NCBI GenBank assembly: GCA_963970005.1
Contig: CAXAMN010026805.1
Span: 872,082 to 936,081 of the forward strand
Reading direction: 5' to 3'
DNA from: Durusdinium trenchii
Taxonomy: Eukaryota > Sar > Dinophyceae > Suessiales > Symbiodiniaceae
Length of the DNA stretch: 64,000 nt
Each line of letters begins with the position of its first letter. Positions within the stretch are counted from its first letter, which is position 1. The position numbers and the translations under genes were made by a program. This document shows positions 37,601-52,600 of the stretch, piece after piece. The notes below the pieces were generated by a model. The model was given only the letters and a program-made list of their open reading frames with translations, made no database searches and was not told the origin of the DNA.

Positions 37601-40600
37601 CAGATTGCAGAACTTGGACCTCTCAGAGAACCACTTGAGGGACGTGAGCCCAGGCCGGACCTGAAAAAGGCTCGGGACGTAGTCGAACAGAAACATGAAG
37701 CAACTGTCGAAACACGTGATCAGCACTAGGAAGTGAACCTTTTCACCACTTTGTTCACCTGTCCGACATGGGAATTTCGCTTCAAGGTGCAAGTGTGCGG
37801 TCCTTTTTTTGGAGCACATGGCACAAACCACTAGGCTCGTAGTTGATTCCTAGATCCTTTCAACAGTTCAACATCGACTCGAACTGAATTCGCCATTGGC
37901 GCGTTCCAGGTGCATTTGTGCTGCTGCCGAGTTTGACGGCGTCCTGGCTGTTTCGACCCGGTTTCTCCTTGGGAGGTCTCGAAGCAGAGTGTGCAAACCC
38001 CGGAAGAACCGAGGGCGAGTCAGTGCAGCCTCAGCCCCACGGAATCCTCCAGAGACTCGTCTTGAGGCTCCGCACTTTTGACCCCAGGGCCTCACTGTTG
38101 ACCCCCTAAAACGTCCGGGAGGGACCGGAGTCCGGGAGTTCCTCTCGTGGGCGGATTTGAGGCGCTGGATCTGTCCGGCAATCACTTGATGAACCTGTCG
38201 GGAGCGGGGTTGGAGGAGCTGAAGAACCTGCAGGCGACCACCACGGTGCCAAAAGCTGCCTAGAAACGTGGCAAGCGGATGGATCTGGTATATGTATTTT
38301 TTTCCAATCAATAGGTCATTATATAAAGGAATACACCATTCGGTTTATATATATATATATAAATTATATGTTGGGTCTGTCCTATTACCTGTAACAGTCA
38401 GTAAACAATTATCATCATTTGACCACGGCTTCTACTAACCATCATCATCCATTTTTTAGCAAGGCCTTTATTGACCATCATCATCATCATCATCACCATC
38501 ATAGTAATAATATGTAATAATAGTAATAATAATAATCATCATCATAGTAATAATAGTAATAATCATCATCATCCTCCACTGATACTGGTAACAGGATAGA
38601 CCCAAATCAAAAGTCCATATGTCTCTTTAAGAGACAATTCGGTTTATATGTATTACTGTATATGTATTTTTATGTATCATATTTCTCTTTGTGAGGAGGG
38701 TCTAGCGTTTTTTTCCCGTTGCGACCCGCCCCGCAGACCTGCAGGCGCTCCGCCTGGCGGATCTTCGCTTGGTTTCGCTGCCGACGTCCCTGCCCTCCTC
38801 GCTGCGGAGCTTGGACGCGCGGAGCCACTCGGACGTTGGACGGAGTGGGACTGGAGCCCCAAAGGCCAATCGCTTTACCAGTAAATCTTCTGTTTCCCAA
38901 CGGAAAATGAGAGGTGTTTTAAAAAAACGGCCTTCCACATTGTGATTTGCATTGTGATTTGCCAATTGCAGCAGCTTCTGAGATATGAGAGAGGCAGTTT
39001 GGAGGGGGTCTCATGGCATGTCTTTTCTAAGGGTCATGGATGTGACTGTCGAATCTGCGTCGGGCCTTGCACACGTCGCATGAGGCAGCGATTTGAAAAG
39101 CCTCGACGCTGGCATCTTGTCAACCCGGGAATGTCTTGGCCGGTTGGGGGTGGTCGGCAGTGGCCATGACCGATACTCCGATACTTGAGTGGTTATAACT
39201 GGTGGTTATATGAGTTATATGGGATAAGTTATGCATGCGTTCGTGGCCTCAGCGTGGCAACCCGCTCCAGAGGCCGAGCATCTCCACTGCCCAGGAGCTT
39301 TAGAAGGCCTTGACCACTTGGAAGAGCTTCACCTTCAAGACAATCTGCTCCTCAGGTGTGCCATCGATCCCGATGTTCGTCGGGTTTGTTTGGGGGGTCT
39401 GGCTCGGTCTGGTTTCTTTCTGCCAGGGGTCACTGGCACTTGCTTGACCTAAGAAGAACCACAGCCACGCCTGGGACATGTGGCCCGATCCGCCCCTCGG
39501 CCTCCGGCCGGCGTACCGCGCCAGCTTGATGTTTCCTTTGCGACTGCCAGAGCTCCGGGCATTGAATGTCAGCCACTTGGAAGAGAGGGTGCGGATGGGG
39601 AGCCATGGGGAACTGGAGCAGGACCTGTCAGATCAAGTCAGGAGGATCTTTGGTCTCTTCCACTGTGAAGATTCAAGATGTTTCAAGATGATGTTTCTTG
39701 GTTCGTGATCTAGAGCTTGCAATGCGGCGGACCTTCCCGGTCCTGACCAGGCTCGCTGTGGTACCGGTCGGCGGACCTTGGCCCAGATCGCTCACACGGT
39801 TCGACGCGAGGTTCGCAGGTCGCGCGACGAGTCGCACGTCCTGCTCAGGTGGGAATTTGTTGACAGACTTTGTGCCCGGGGCCTTTCAGTCCCTTGACAA
39901 GCTGGATGCTCGAAGCAAGAAGCTTGGGAAGTGGACTGGAAGTGCTGGTCTTTTGACCAGTCTTTTGACTCCAGGCTTGGACATGGAACCCAAATTGGGA
40001 GAGAGTCACACCACGGCATGTGGGTGTGCATTTTGATAGAGAGGCCACCCAACCAATTTGGGTGGTCTTCTTCCGCGGAGTTCATGTGTCATGTCTCCGA
40101 GGAGACCCTGGATCTTTCTTGGAACTTCCTGTCCAACTTCACTGCCGGAGCGCCTCACGGCTGAACGACAAGCACCGCGGACACCGCGTCGACACCGGAG
40201 GGTTCGGGAAGCGTCGGCGCGGTTCGGGAAGAAAGGCGATCCCGCCTGTGAGCTGCCCAAGGGTAGATATGATATGAATTGATATGATATGATAACATGA
40301 GACAGAACCCCCAGGGCTTGGTCTGTAAAGGATGGAGGACACATATGTGATCATATATGTGGGGATGGCTCATGGCACCGACGTTCGCCCGACCAGTCTG
40401 CCAATGTAGCGCGCGACCGATCGCTGGTAGGTCAACCAAGTCAAGGTATATTAGAGATCCGGGTGCCATGACCCACAGCCATTGAGAAGTCCCTTCCCAC
40501 CAAATTCTGGGAGAGAGGCGTCCCGTCACCCGCCCCGACTGCGTGACCGGCGTCGGCACGCGCGTCGTCGTAGACGTCGAGTCGTTCTGGCACGGACGGA

Positions 40601-43600
40601 GGTTCCCTGCATCGCTGCAAGTGCTGAACCTCTCCTTCAACCTCTTGGGATCTCTTCCACCCTCGGCCTTCGCCCAGAATGGGAAGATGTGGTCCTTGCG
40701 GATGTTGCCTGGTAGTTTGAGGGAGTTGGAGGGCAAGGAGCTTACCTTTCTCTTCTTTTTGTTGGGGGAGGGGGCTTTGAACAGTGAAGAGTTTTGAAGT
40801 CGAGGGTGCTAGTAGATCGATAGATGAACAATGATAAACAGCTTGAAGTAGCCAGATGGTCAATGATTCTGATCGATCCCCGGAACATACAAGCATCTCC
40901 CCGCATTCTCCTGGCTTACACACGCAAGACTCCTTGTCTCGGACTCCCTCCAAGGCAGTCCTCGAACCTTAGCGATGTTTCAGAGGGCTTTGTGAACTTG
41001 ACTTCGCTCAAGGCCCCTGGTTCGGCGGGTGGAGATATCAAGTTATGGCGCACTCAAGCTGAGACCCAGAGGATATACAGATACAGTATGCATGCATGAT
41101 ATATATATACACATGTCTACACACTGTATATATATATATATCTCGCTCTCTCTCTCTCTCTCTCTGTATCGACTCTCAACACCGCGTATGTTTTGGATTC
41201 GGCCCCTAGCTTTGCAGAGCCTCTGTGTAACCTGTGTCCGGGCAGGACTTGGATCTTGCGAGGAATCGCCTGGCAGAACTCCCACTCTCAGCCTTCGATG
41301 CCTTCGGAGAGCTCCTTCGCATAGTGACTGGGCCTCCAGATGGTGGAAATGAAAGGGAGTGAAGTTTGGCGGCCTACGAAACATCCCATCGACCGCATAG
41401 TTGGGCCATGGTGGACAGTTCCTTAGAAGAGGACCTGGATGTTGAACTGAAAGAGGGGATCCCAATAAGATCAATTGACCAGCGATGGTTGATGGAGTTG
41501 AGGACCTCTCTTTTCAACTTTGAACGGTTCTTTCCTGGCTCAAACCAGAACCGCTGGACGACCTGAAGGTGTATCCAGGCAGCACCAGACGCGTGCGTAA
41601 CAGACCAGCCCGTGAAACCATGGCCTTGCGACCTGAATCGGTGGATGACTGGTGCCAGTTGATGCCCAACTTGTTGGAGGAGTGTTCCGATGTATTGAGA
41701 CGGTGAGTGAGAGCAGATGTATTTGAGCTGGTCTAGTTTTTGGGCAGACGCCACCAGTGCTATTGCCATGCAGAGTGTGGAAGATCCAAGTAGCAAGGAG
41801 CCAAGGTCTTGTTTGGTTGCCCCAAAGGGGCAGCCGCAATGGTCACTCTGTTGAATCTCTCTCAGGGTCTACTCATGGTCTACTCATGCATGTGTTGAGA
41901 CAAGCTACTATTGGGTTCGCGTTGGTAGAGGTTGCTCTCGCTCCAGGAGAACGGTTGGAACAGTGCCATGGTCACCTCAGAGGCTGCCTTGATGAACACC
42001 AGCTGCCCCTGGGGGGGTCACCTCATCAAGTTCGAGCTGAAGGCGAAAAGGGTTCCGCTCGTTGGCGCTTCCGGCCGTTGGCCCTAAACCTACGTGATAG
42101 ATGCCATGTGCAGAGGGAAACTGAGGAACCAGAAAGGGGAAGTGACATTGGTCACAGGGTTGTGCTTGGTGAGAATAGACAGACAATACATAATTAGACA
42201 CGAAGAACTGCACAACTGCCTTGCATACTGTCCAAACTAAGATCAGTGAGGTGCTCACAGTATTGCTGAACCATTTGTGACATAAACCAAGGTTCTGACT
42301 TGCCATTCCACCTCGATTGTCCACATAGATAACAATCTTGAAGCCTGTGGGTCTTTCTTCTCGCGAGCACATCGGTGTCCCGCCGCATTCCAACGCCGAT
42401 CTCCGCGCAGGAGATCGCCATCCACCACGCGCCGGAGGAGACGGCGAACGTCATGGTGCGGCCCGAGGTCCGATCGCTGCAACCGGATCAGTGCCCCATC
42501 CAGGGTGGCTTGGGAGGTGAACACATGTCGTGGCGTGGGTGGTGACTCTCAACACATTGGGAACGAAGGTGGAGACAAAGGTGGAGGAGGTGCTTTCTTC
42601 AAAATGGCGCCAGATCTGGGAAAAGTGGGAAGATGGTCAATCTTCAGGAGTTGGATGGAGTTGGAAAACGCACCGCCGAGTGGCACGCGCAGTGCAATGT
42701 GATGCAGACCTTCTTGGTTTGATGTGGTGGTATTATTCTATTGCAACCTAATGCCCATTAACATCATTCAGACATCCGGACATCTAAAGAATCATAAACA
42801 GTCAAAGAACATCACCAGCCTTGACCTGGATTCGTTTGATGACGGAAGAGTGAAAGCTCACCCAAACCCTCCAAGTCTTGCACCAACTCCGAGCAACCCC
42901 ACATTCAAAGCTCCCAAGACCCCCAAAACTGTAGGGATCTGGAGCTCACCCCCCTTGACTTCCGCCGCTGCGCTGCGGAAAGCGTCGTTTTCGCCGTCGT
43001 TTTCGCTGTTGTCTTCCTCTCTCCACGAGGCATCAGTGTGCGCTCGGTGGACTTCGTGGCGCCGGGCGAGGCGGTCGTGGAGGCCACGAGCTCTTGGAGC
43101 ATCGTGAGGCGGCTTGGAACAAGCGAAGGGCGTTACCCATTTTCGGGCATCGCTACTAGCAAGGACGCTACGAACGGGGCGCCGGCATTTCTAGGAGCAA
43201 GAACCACTAGTCACTAGTAGCAAGAATCCTGAGGCTCTGCTCGGTGCTCTTCGGGGACATGGCCGGCCAGGCCGACGCCGCTAGAGGGAGGGAGGGAGCC
43301 GGGATGGTTTCGGCCGTTTCGGCCGCAAGGGGGGGTATTCCGGCGACGTTGTTGCGGTGACGTTCTCTTTTTTGTAATGTTCTTTTTCTCCCGCGGAGGT
43401 GGTCCACATCCCAAGCATGATCAGTTGGGAGTTTGACCAATCCAATATCTGAATGGCATATGAATGGCATTGAATGGTTACGGTACGTTAGATTAAAAAT
43501 CCATTCAACACCAGTGGGATCTGGAACATCCCGTTTAATGGACAGGTGATGAACTACTTCTTCCGTGATGCTGAGCCAGTGGCATGGCACCAAGAGGTAC

Positions 43601-46600
43601 GCCGGAACTATCCCAAGGCCGGCGACAGCGGCTGCGCCTTCTGGAAGGAAGAGGATGGTGACGACAGGTGCGGGGAGACGTGGCGCGTGGATCCAAGGAA
43701 CGGGGCGTTCCCCCCTCGCACGACCCCATCGACCAAGCGCCGGGGCGGAGCTCGGGCCGGCTCCGCGTCCGCGTCCGCGTCGGGGTGGTCTGGGCAGGTC
43801 CCAGGAGTTCATGGTCCTCGTACGGCCTGATGGGAGGGGCACCTTCACCACCTATGTGGTGGTGCGAGTCTATGAGGATCGCTTTGCGCAGTGGGCCCAG
43901 GACGGGGTTTCCGGGCACCGAATTGGGAGGGAAGGTTGGTGGATGTTATGTGGATGTCACGAAAGGTAGCCCTTTAGGGGATACCTTGAGTTTGTCTTGC
44001 GAAGCAAGTGTTGGGACGTCCGGGTCTAACAATTGATCACTCAATTCAAACCCCCCCCCCCCCCCCCCCCCGCTCGAATTGATTTCTCAATACAGACCCC
44101 CCCGCCCCCCCGCCCCCTTGGAATGGATTTTTCAATACAGNNNNNNNNNNNNNNNNNNNNNNNNNNNNNNNNNNNNNNNNNNNNNNNNNNNNNNNNNNNN
44201 NNNNNNNNNNNNNNNNNNNNNNNNNNNNNNNNNNNNNNNNACCCCCCCCCCCCGGAGAACGTCTTCGTGAGCCTCTCATGATTTCAGGATAGTTGAAACC
44301 CTCTTGAACATTTAGAAAGAGTGCACATGAAATTCTAATCACGAAAGGTGTTCCCCGAGGGGATACATACCTAGAGTTTGTTTTGTGAAGCACGTCAATT
44401 CTCTCCTGGGGAGCGTCTTCGTGGGCCTCTTATGGTTTCAGGATAGTTCAAATCCTATGATGCTCCGATTCAATGCTCACCGATGATCTGATCCATGGGG
44501 CAAGTTTGTTTTCCTAAGAATCTTTTTGAACATTTCCAGAGCATATGTTTGAACAATTAGAGTGCATATGAACATATATTTACGATTTACGAAAGGTCGC
44601 CTCCGAGGGGATAAATCACCATGTCGAACATTGCATTTTGTTCCTGCCTCTCGCGTTCTCTTCTTTTCCCGCTGTCCTACCTTTCGTGTCTCCCTCCTCT
44701 CAAGTGGGTCAGTTGGAGGCTGTGGCATCTCCGGCTCCAGATAGGTTGACCTAGACCTGGACCTTAGTAGGTCTCAAGACAGCCTTCGGTGGTTGAAAGT
44801 CTCTGCTCACCTCACCTCAGGAGCACTTCAGCCTCGTCTTGAGCTCGGCTCGCAGCACCGCGGTGAGCTATTTGAACCGCCCGGGGATCGTAGAGCTTCG
44901 GAAGCAGGACGAACGTCCCTCGCGCTGAGCAGGGGTTGGACGGGAGGACATCAAGCGAAGGAGCCTGTTTGGGGAGCTCTTCGGCAATCTGGGAACATCT
45001 ATGGATGTCCTGGATATGATGCTGGTAGGGGTGGGAAGCCAGGCCAGGCCACAGTGTATGTTCTCAATGCACGGAGGTTTTGGGTACGTTATGGCCTGAT
45101 CTGGACAAATCTAGTGCTAGATTGATTACTGCAAACAGCAGGCGGGGGGCAATCACAATGACTCCTCTGGCAGTCATAGACACTTTCTGGTTTCCAAAAG
45201 CGACGTTGAGAAGCGCCTGCTGAGGCTTCTACGTGACCATCTCCATGCAGAGCTTCAAGCGTGGTATGCCTTTGTTACCCGCCTTTCCCAGCGAAGCCGC
45301 TGTGACTGAAATTGATGCTGGAGAGCCCTATGGGCTTCGGCGCTGGTTGCGCTATGAGCCGAATTCGCAGAAGTTCCACTTGTCCTCCTATTTGCAGGTC
45401 TTCCTGGCCCGCTTGGGATATCAGGTTGACACCTATGATCCTTGGATTGCGTCAAATATAGGGCACCTCAGAGAGAGTGACGCCAGAACATCACACATCT
45501 CACACGAGCAACGCAGCAGGCACAGAGCGAAGACAGCTGATGTTGGCGGTCTGCTAATACATGAAGAAGCCACAACCCACAAGTCAGTTGGGTTCTTGGG
45601 TTCAAACGTCACCACCCACAACCCATGAAGTCACCTGGGTTGTGACCTGCTAGTCTGCGCAGACACCGTGAAGAACACGACGAGACAACGTTTGTCGAAC
45701 ACGACCTGAAAAACACAACGTTCTGAAGAAGGCCTTCAGGTCACGGGGCCACACGAAGGCTCCAAAGCTCTGAGGAAAGTCACCCGGGATTGCCAACACA
45801 CTGCATTGATCACTTCTGGAAAGCCAATTTTTCTGCAAGGCGTTCGCAGTTTGGCGTGCCGTCGAGAATCTGTTTCTTTCCAGGATTCTGACGCTTGATG
45901 GCAAAGGCTACTGAGAAAACCCGAGTTCTGCGGCTGAGGAAAGTTTGGATGGCCAGACTTTGGTGCCCTACCAATGCGTGGTGCGCCGTGACCAGTGGGA
46001 ACTTCTTCGCGAGCGCTTTCTGTCGGCCTACGCGCTGCAAAAGACCGCCTATCGCCGGGCCAATGGCGGTTCCGGGGCACCAGGCACGACCCGTGACCCG
46101 TGACCCGTGGCCTCTTCTCGCCCTGAAAAGAAGAGAATGAGAGGTCGATGGGAAAGATGTGTTTTTTTTCCACTATACTTTTGGATGCTTATGCTTATGC
46201 TCATCAGGGAGGAGACGAAAGCCTGAACAATCAGGGGAGTTTGGTTCGTTAAAGGGTTGGTTGCGAAAGCCTCTTCAAGCGCCGTGCAGTGACCGTGAAT
46301 TGCAAGAAGTTGTCAGGAATGCACGAGGAAGTTGTGCCGAAGTTCGTGGTGCTGCCGAGGGATGAGCATCTCCAGGAGCGTTTGGAGAAGGCAATGGAGC
46401 CGCGGTTGGTGGTACGAAAGACCTTCTTCGACTTGGAGGTGCCGTTGTCGCCGGCCGATGGGATGGACGGGTGTCAGCTGTTCACTTCTGTCGTTGGAGA
46501 CGTGGAGAACAAAGATCTGAACGGGGGCCAATTGAGAGGTGGACGCGGAATCGCCTCATCAAAACCTGAGAAACCCTGTAGGCCTGAGGGTTTCTCATCA

Positions 46601-49600
46601 TCTCTTTTCATTCGAGAACATCACACCATGCCGAGAGAACAGAACGCCAAGATTCCTGCTCCTCTTCTTTTGGAACTGACTTGAGAACCCCAAAAGGATC
46701 AACCTAAGATCAAGGTCAAAGAAGGACCTTGGCTGCCAGTGGCAGGGTGGAATCCCACCAGTAAATCCGCGAGTCCTCCAGGACCCCTCTGAGGAGGAGG
46801 AAGAACCACAAGCCCCCTCGCGCCGGCCCTCGCGCCGGCCCAAGACCACTGCGCTTGGGCGACCAGTCCTGGTGGTATGAGGCAGTTGAAGTTGAGGTGG
46901 CCTCGGCCAAGCCATCGTGGGATTTACAGCGGCGCTTCTGTAAAGTGCTTGTAGAGATGCAGCTGCCGCTGATTTGGCGCCTGTGACATGCAAGGTTCGG
47001 TGGCAGGCCCCTGGTTTATATAATTCGATGATTTGATGATTTCCTGCCGACTATGCACTACGCGCTCGTGTATATGCTATAGCCGACCGGGTGATTCTAC
47101 AGGTAGATCGGTAGGACAATTATTGCATCAGGCTGTAAAGATGCCAGGTTGCTTGGCAAAGGGCGGATGCACCTTTTGGTGCTGTAGCCAAGTGCACTAG
47201 GTGTTTTCCGCTATGCCCTGATCAGATCCCATCCGCGCATTGTATAGTTGCATTGGTGTGCGACGGATGAAGCCAGCTCTGAAAATCCACTGCGATCTGT
47301 AGACATGTTTCTCCTGCGTTTCTGCTTCTTCTCATGATGGGTCGTTATTTTATTATGGCTGCACTGGCTGCACCATGTCATTGTCAATAATATCCCACGC
47401 CTCCACATACTCCATCCTCTTAGTTGGGCCAAAGCCTTCTTGCTCAGGACTTGTCTCAGAATTCCCTCACACATCTAAACCTGGAACTCTTCCAGCCTAT
47501 GGTGTCGTTGGAGCACCTTGGCCATTTAATGCAGCGGCCAGCGTCCGCGTGTACTCAACTTTGACAGGAATTCCATGTTTCCCACCAAGCTGGTTAAGGG
47601 TGCAGCACCCAATCATTGGATGAGTAAACTCTTCTCAGGTCTTGTGACAGGCCTGATCTTTCTCGGGGAACGCCGCACCCAGATCCCTGCTTTGGTTGGC
47701 TTTCTTCGGCGCTCGGCGCGGTTTGGCTTCGGCGCTCGGCGCGTCTCAGGTCCTTGGACTTGTCCCAGAACCACCTGGAGTGCCTCGAGGGGATCTTCCC
47801 ACTTGAGCACCTCTTGGAGTTGAATCTCTCCCACAACAACCTCACCGCGTCTTGCATGCTGGGTATTTTTCAGAGTCTTGGACGGCCGTATGGGGCCATT
47901 GGTTGCATGAGTGGCTGATATAGCATGCTCACGCATCAAGATGAGGCCATTAATCTGAGGCTCTTGGATGTCTGGAAATGAACATGAATTCCACATGATG
48001 GGCAGACAGCCTAAGGAACTTGAGCACCTTGGAAAGTCTGGATCTCTCCTTCAATCACCTCAAGTCCCTCGAGTCCGGCCTGTCCGGAGCTCAGGATGCG
48101 AAGATAGGATCAGGGCACTGTGCCCATCCAGCGGGTGGACTCGGACAGGGCGAAAGGAACGGAGAGCAGGACTGTGGGTGGATGCAACTCGATCATGAGA
48201 CACACAGGTCTCGCGCAACGAGTTAGTCTGCAGAGCTCCGAAGCGAGCGTGCGGCTCCGTGCCACTGAAACCGCACGCGAGCTGCGCCCGTGCTGGGCGC
48301 GAGCGGCGGAAAGCGTCCCGGCGCTCGATCCGAGGTTTCAAGGGCTGGCTGGGTTGGAAGTGCTGAGTGTGAGCCACACGGGGCTCACAGATCTCTCGTG
48401 CAACGTGTCGGAGAGGACCTCTGCCGGGGGCCCGGGCGGTTTGCGAAAACGGTCTGAGAGGTGTCACCACACCGATCGAGTCTTGGAGCCACACCACAAG
48501 GGGTTCGAGTGGTTGCAGACACAGCTGCCAATGCTCTTTTGCACTTTTAAAGAGATGGAGGATGCCCCCCCCCTCTCTCTCTCTCTCTCTCGTGGCTCTT
48601 GAACCTGAGGTTGGGGCAACGGCAGAAGGCCACCGGCTTCTTGATGACGGTGCTGCCGGTGCAGAAGGCCGTTGTCAGCCAGAAAAAATCCGCAGCAACG
48701 AACACATGTTTGATCAAGTGACGTGGTCTTTCAAAGGCGTTCTCTCTTTTTCCACGGTGGATGCCTTGCACAGGCTTTGTGCAGTTCATTTTTGGAATTG
48801 GGGCTTGTCCAACATGCCACTCCCCTTTGGCCCCACTGCCGCAAGTGCGCAGGAGCAGAAGGGGGATCGCATGGGATTTTTGCACAGCTTCCCTCACTTC
48901 TGGTGCTCAACATGTGATGCGCCCAGTGACCAGGGGGTGCAGATCGTAGACGGTCAGAGAATTAGGACACCCCTTGGCGCAGGCGCAGGTGACAGATTTC
49001 CTTCCAAGCCTCTAACCCGAACTGTAAGTCAATTGGCTTGATCGGTTATGTAAATAGATAGATGATAGCACACACATATAATATATATATATACACAGTA
49101 TATGATGTAACTTTATACTTTTTCAGAATGGTCTTTCAATTACCTCCTCGATCGACATGCCCCAAATCACACGTTTCTCACCACCTCCCATTTCCACCGT
49201 GTCGCTGACTCAGCGAGGTCTGGGAACCACTTCGCTGAGCTGGAGCTGGACACCTTCCAAACGTGCCTGGGGCCGCCGGTCGCGCGCCGGGGCGACAGGA
49301 CAATTGTTGAACCATTTGCTTGAAACCAGAAGGATCAAGGAACATGGCCTGCAATGCCTGCTACTGACTTTTCCACCAATTGGGCTTTTTTCTTTGTCTG
49401 TCAATCTCTGGCACCATTGGAGTGGTGGACACACAATCGCGAGGCCACTGGAACGCTTGGTTGTGGTTGGTTGTGGTTGGTTTGGACCGAGGTCCATTTC
49501 CTTGTCACGCACCCTGTCCATGCTTTCTTTTGGTTTTTGTTTTTTGGTTCTTTTGGAAGCCTGAAAACCATTTGATAGGCTTGAACAAGTTGTACCTAAC

Positions 49601-52600
49601 CGCCAGCAGGGAGCACAGTCATGAGACATTTTGCGCTTTTGCTCATCCATGTTGGTACAGTTCGCGCATGTCACTGCATGGAGAACGGATCCACTACGGA
49701 AGCAGAGGTGTTTCTCAGGTTCACCACCAGCGTAGCTATGCACAATGTCCTTTCACTCGGGGGTTTCTGGGGTGGTTCGACCTACTAAACCCTAGATTCC
49801 CACACGATTAGCTTGGATGTGCATGCTGATCGAACAGCTCATCTGGAATCTTTCAGACATATATCCCGAGCACTCTTGTCGACAATCGCCCAGGGAAGAC
49901 CACTCCTTTCGGATGGTAAACCTAGTAAACCTAACGTCCAGGTCTATAAACCCCTCTTTCCTCAGGTCTTCTCGCGCTTCGGACCCGGTCGATGATCCCA
50001 AGGCTTGGGAACTTGTATACTCTGGCCGGGGCCTCAGTGTGTTGGATATCGAAGTGTGAAGTTTGGCGTTTGTCTGGGCACATACATGAGTAATCTCGGG
50101 GTGTTTATAGACTTGCAAAGAACATTTCTCGCTGATGGGGGGCTAAGCCACCAAACCACCATTCTTGCAGCTGCGAGGAGGCCACACCGGAACACCTGAG
50201 GACCTCTCCGACACGGCCTTGGCGAACTTTAGCATGGAGCACTTTCAGGATGAACGGGTTGGACAGCCCGGGCGTTTTTGGAAGGCCCTTGGCAGGCTGC
50301 AGCTCTGGTGCTTGCAGATGTGGTGCCACCAAGGGGGGTTTCTTCTGGCGGTTCGCAAGAGTGGGGGCCGTCTGGCCACGCCAATGGCCTAACTCGGACC
50401 ATGGCCTAACAATTTCAGAATTCCAGGACAGTTCCAACTTGAAGTTCCTTTTCCTCTCCGACAATCTCATTGAGGTTACTTGGCCCAGTTGGGTAACTGA
50501 GCAAGGATCAGACATGCTCACTCGTGAACTGAAAGTTGTCATTTGCGTCAGAATCAGGTGGACAGAGTTCCAGGGTAGAGGGCACAAACCCACAGACAAC
50601 CCTAGATGTTTGCTTAGTGTAAACCATCACTTGGGAGTTTGGTACCATCTACCTCTTGAAACACTGCTTTAGCCAACCAACTCAAAGGGTGTTTCCAACC
50701 TCGCACCGTGGCCTGTTTCCTCAGGTGCTGCCAAAGCTGAGGGGTTGGAACTTGAAGGTCTTGGACTTGGCGCGGAACCGCTTGAGCAACGTCAGCGGTT
50801 TGGATGGTGCTGTGATTGAAGAGCTGCACCTGGAGGAGATGGTGAGACTGACAGATGATGAGACTTGCGAGTTGCTGAGCCATTGATATCAGATGAGACA
50901 CTCGGTCTCTCAGACTGTGAGCCTCTCAGACTTCCCATTTGTTCGACTGAGTTGCTCTCTGTGAGACTCCAACCGGTCCTGGGGAATGGACGTGTGATGT
51001 GCGTGGCCCAGCCGCCGCCCCAGGATGCGACCCTTTGTGTTCCACCGATCTTCCAGCCCGCTCTGCGCCAGGAGAATGAGATCCTCTCGGTGGACATGCA
51101 TGTCTTTTCAGCGTCCCTGCGCTCGTTAAACCTGGTGCCTCGGTCGATCCAAGCGAATCGGTGACAAGCTGGGACGATTAGAGCTGGGGAGCAGGGGCAG
51201 GAGTTCAACGATCCCTTCTCTGAAGACTTCTTCTCCTTCTTCCTCCTCCTCCTCCTCCTCCCACCACACAGATCACAGAAGATTGGCGATCATCGACCCC
51301 CGGCGCCGCTGTGCCCTCCTTCCGCAGCGCGACGCTCTTGACCGCCCGTTCCGCCCGTTCCGCCCTTCGGCGCCGTTGCTGAAGCCGCTCCGCCGCCCGA
51401 GGCGCGGAACCGGCTGAGAAGCCTGGAGATGTCGGGAGAGTTCTGGACGCAACTGGAACAACTGGACCTCTCCGAGAATCAGCTCGTAGAGATCCAGGTC
51501 CCATTCTCTCGGCGAGATTGGGGAGATTGGGGCGCGAGCGAGCTTTGGGGCGAGGTTGGGGAGGTTGGGGAGGTGAAATGGATGAAGGACTGAAGTTTCA
51601 GCAGTTCGATCACGCATGGGTTTTATGATTGGTAGTCGCTGCAACTGGATTTGAAAGCCACCATTTTGATCGGACCAACTGATTCTACCCGCATCCTGGC
51701 ATAACCCCTTTCCTCTGTTTCTCTTCTCATCTTGAGCCTTGGCAGCCCTTCGTCAGGAGGAAGACCTCCAATTTTTGAGAAACTCAAGTCTTCCCGCTTC
51801 GAAGGATGGCTTCTTCAAGCACCTCACCGAGCTGAAGATCTTGAGATTGTCCTGGAACCGGCTTCCTGGACATGCCTTGGTTCTCCCAACCCCTTCGGGT
51901 CGTCACCCCCGGAGCCGAAAGGATCCTCGGAGGTCCCTGGGGGATTGGGCCGACCAAGGGCCTCCAAACGTGGGAACGGACCGGCCGAGGCTTCGAACGT
52001 TGAGCTGGTCGATGGAGGACTTGCCCAACTTGCCACTTGGGAGCGAATTGGGATTCGCGGCCGGTCCAGAGTAGTTCTCTTCACAAGGTTTGGTGCTTTG
52101 TAGATTTGTACTATGCCCACCGTTGGTGAAACTCTGCCACTGTTCTTGGGAATCACCCTTACTATCAGGGAACAGAATATGCAGATGCCAGTGCAAGAAT
52201 GCAGAACGCCTCTTGATAGGCTTGAATGGTTTGGGAATTTATGCAGGTCATTCAGGTGTGATTCATACGGTGCCGGAGCAAATGCTGGACATTTGTGGAG
52301 AGACGCATGTTGTATATAAAAAGGGCTAGGAGAGAAAGAGGGTCAGCATTATATATGTAATTCAGCGAGCAGAAGTGCAGCCTGCCTGAGGGTGCGGCAA
52401 TGTATCCTGAAAATGCCGGGTTTAGGTTGCCCAGGAAGACCTATGGTTGTGAAGCCACCATGGTAAAGGTGGATTCAGCCGCTGCTCACCCAATGAGCTG
52501 CGAGATGCTCTCCCGGTTGCGCCTTCCTGTGCCCCAGCTGCAACAGCGAGCCGTCCAGGCACGTTTTGGAGCTCGCAGGGAATCAATTTGACGCCATCCC

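Noticed and set aside
44033..44393. Open frames through the C tracts and gap
   Set aside because: They consist of poly-Pro or poly-Gly and unknown bases.
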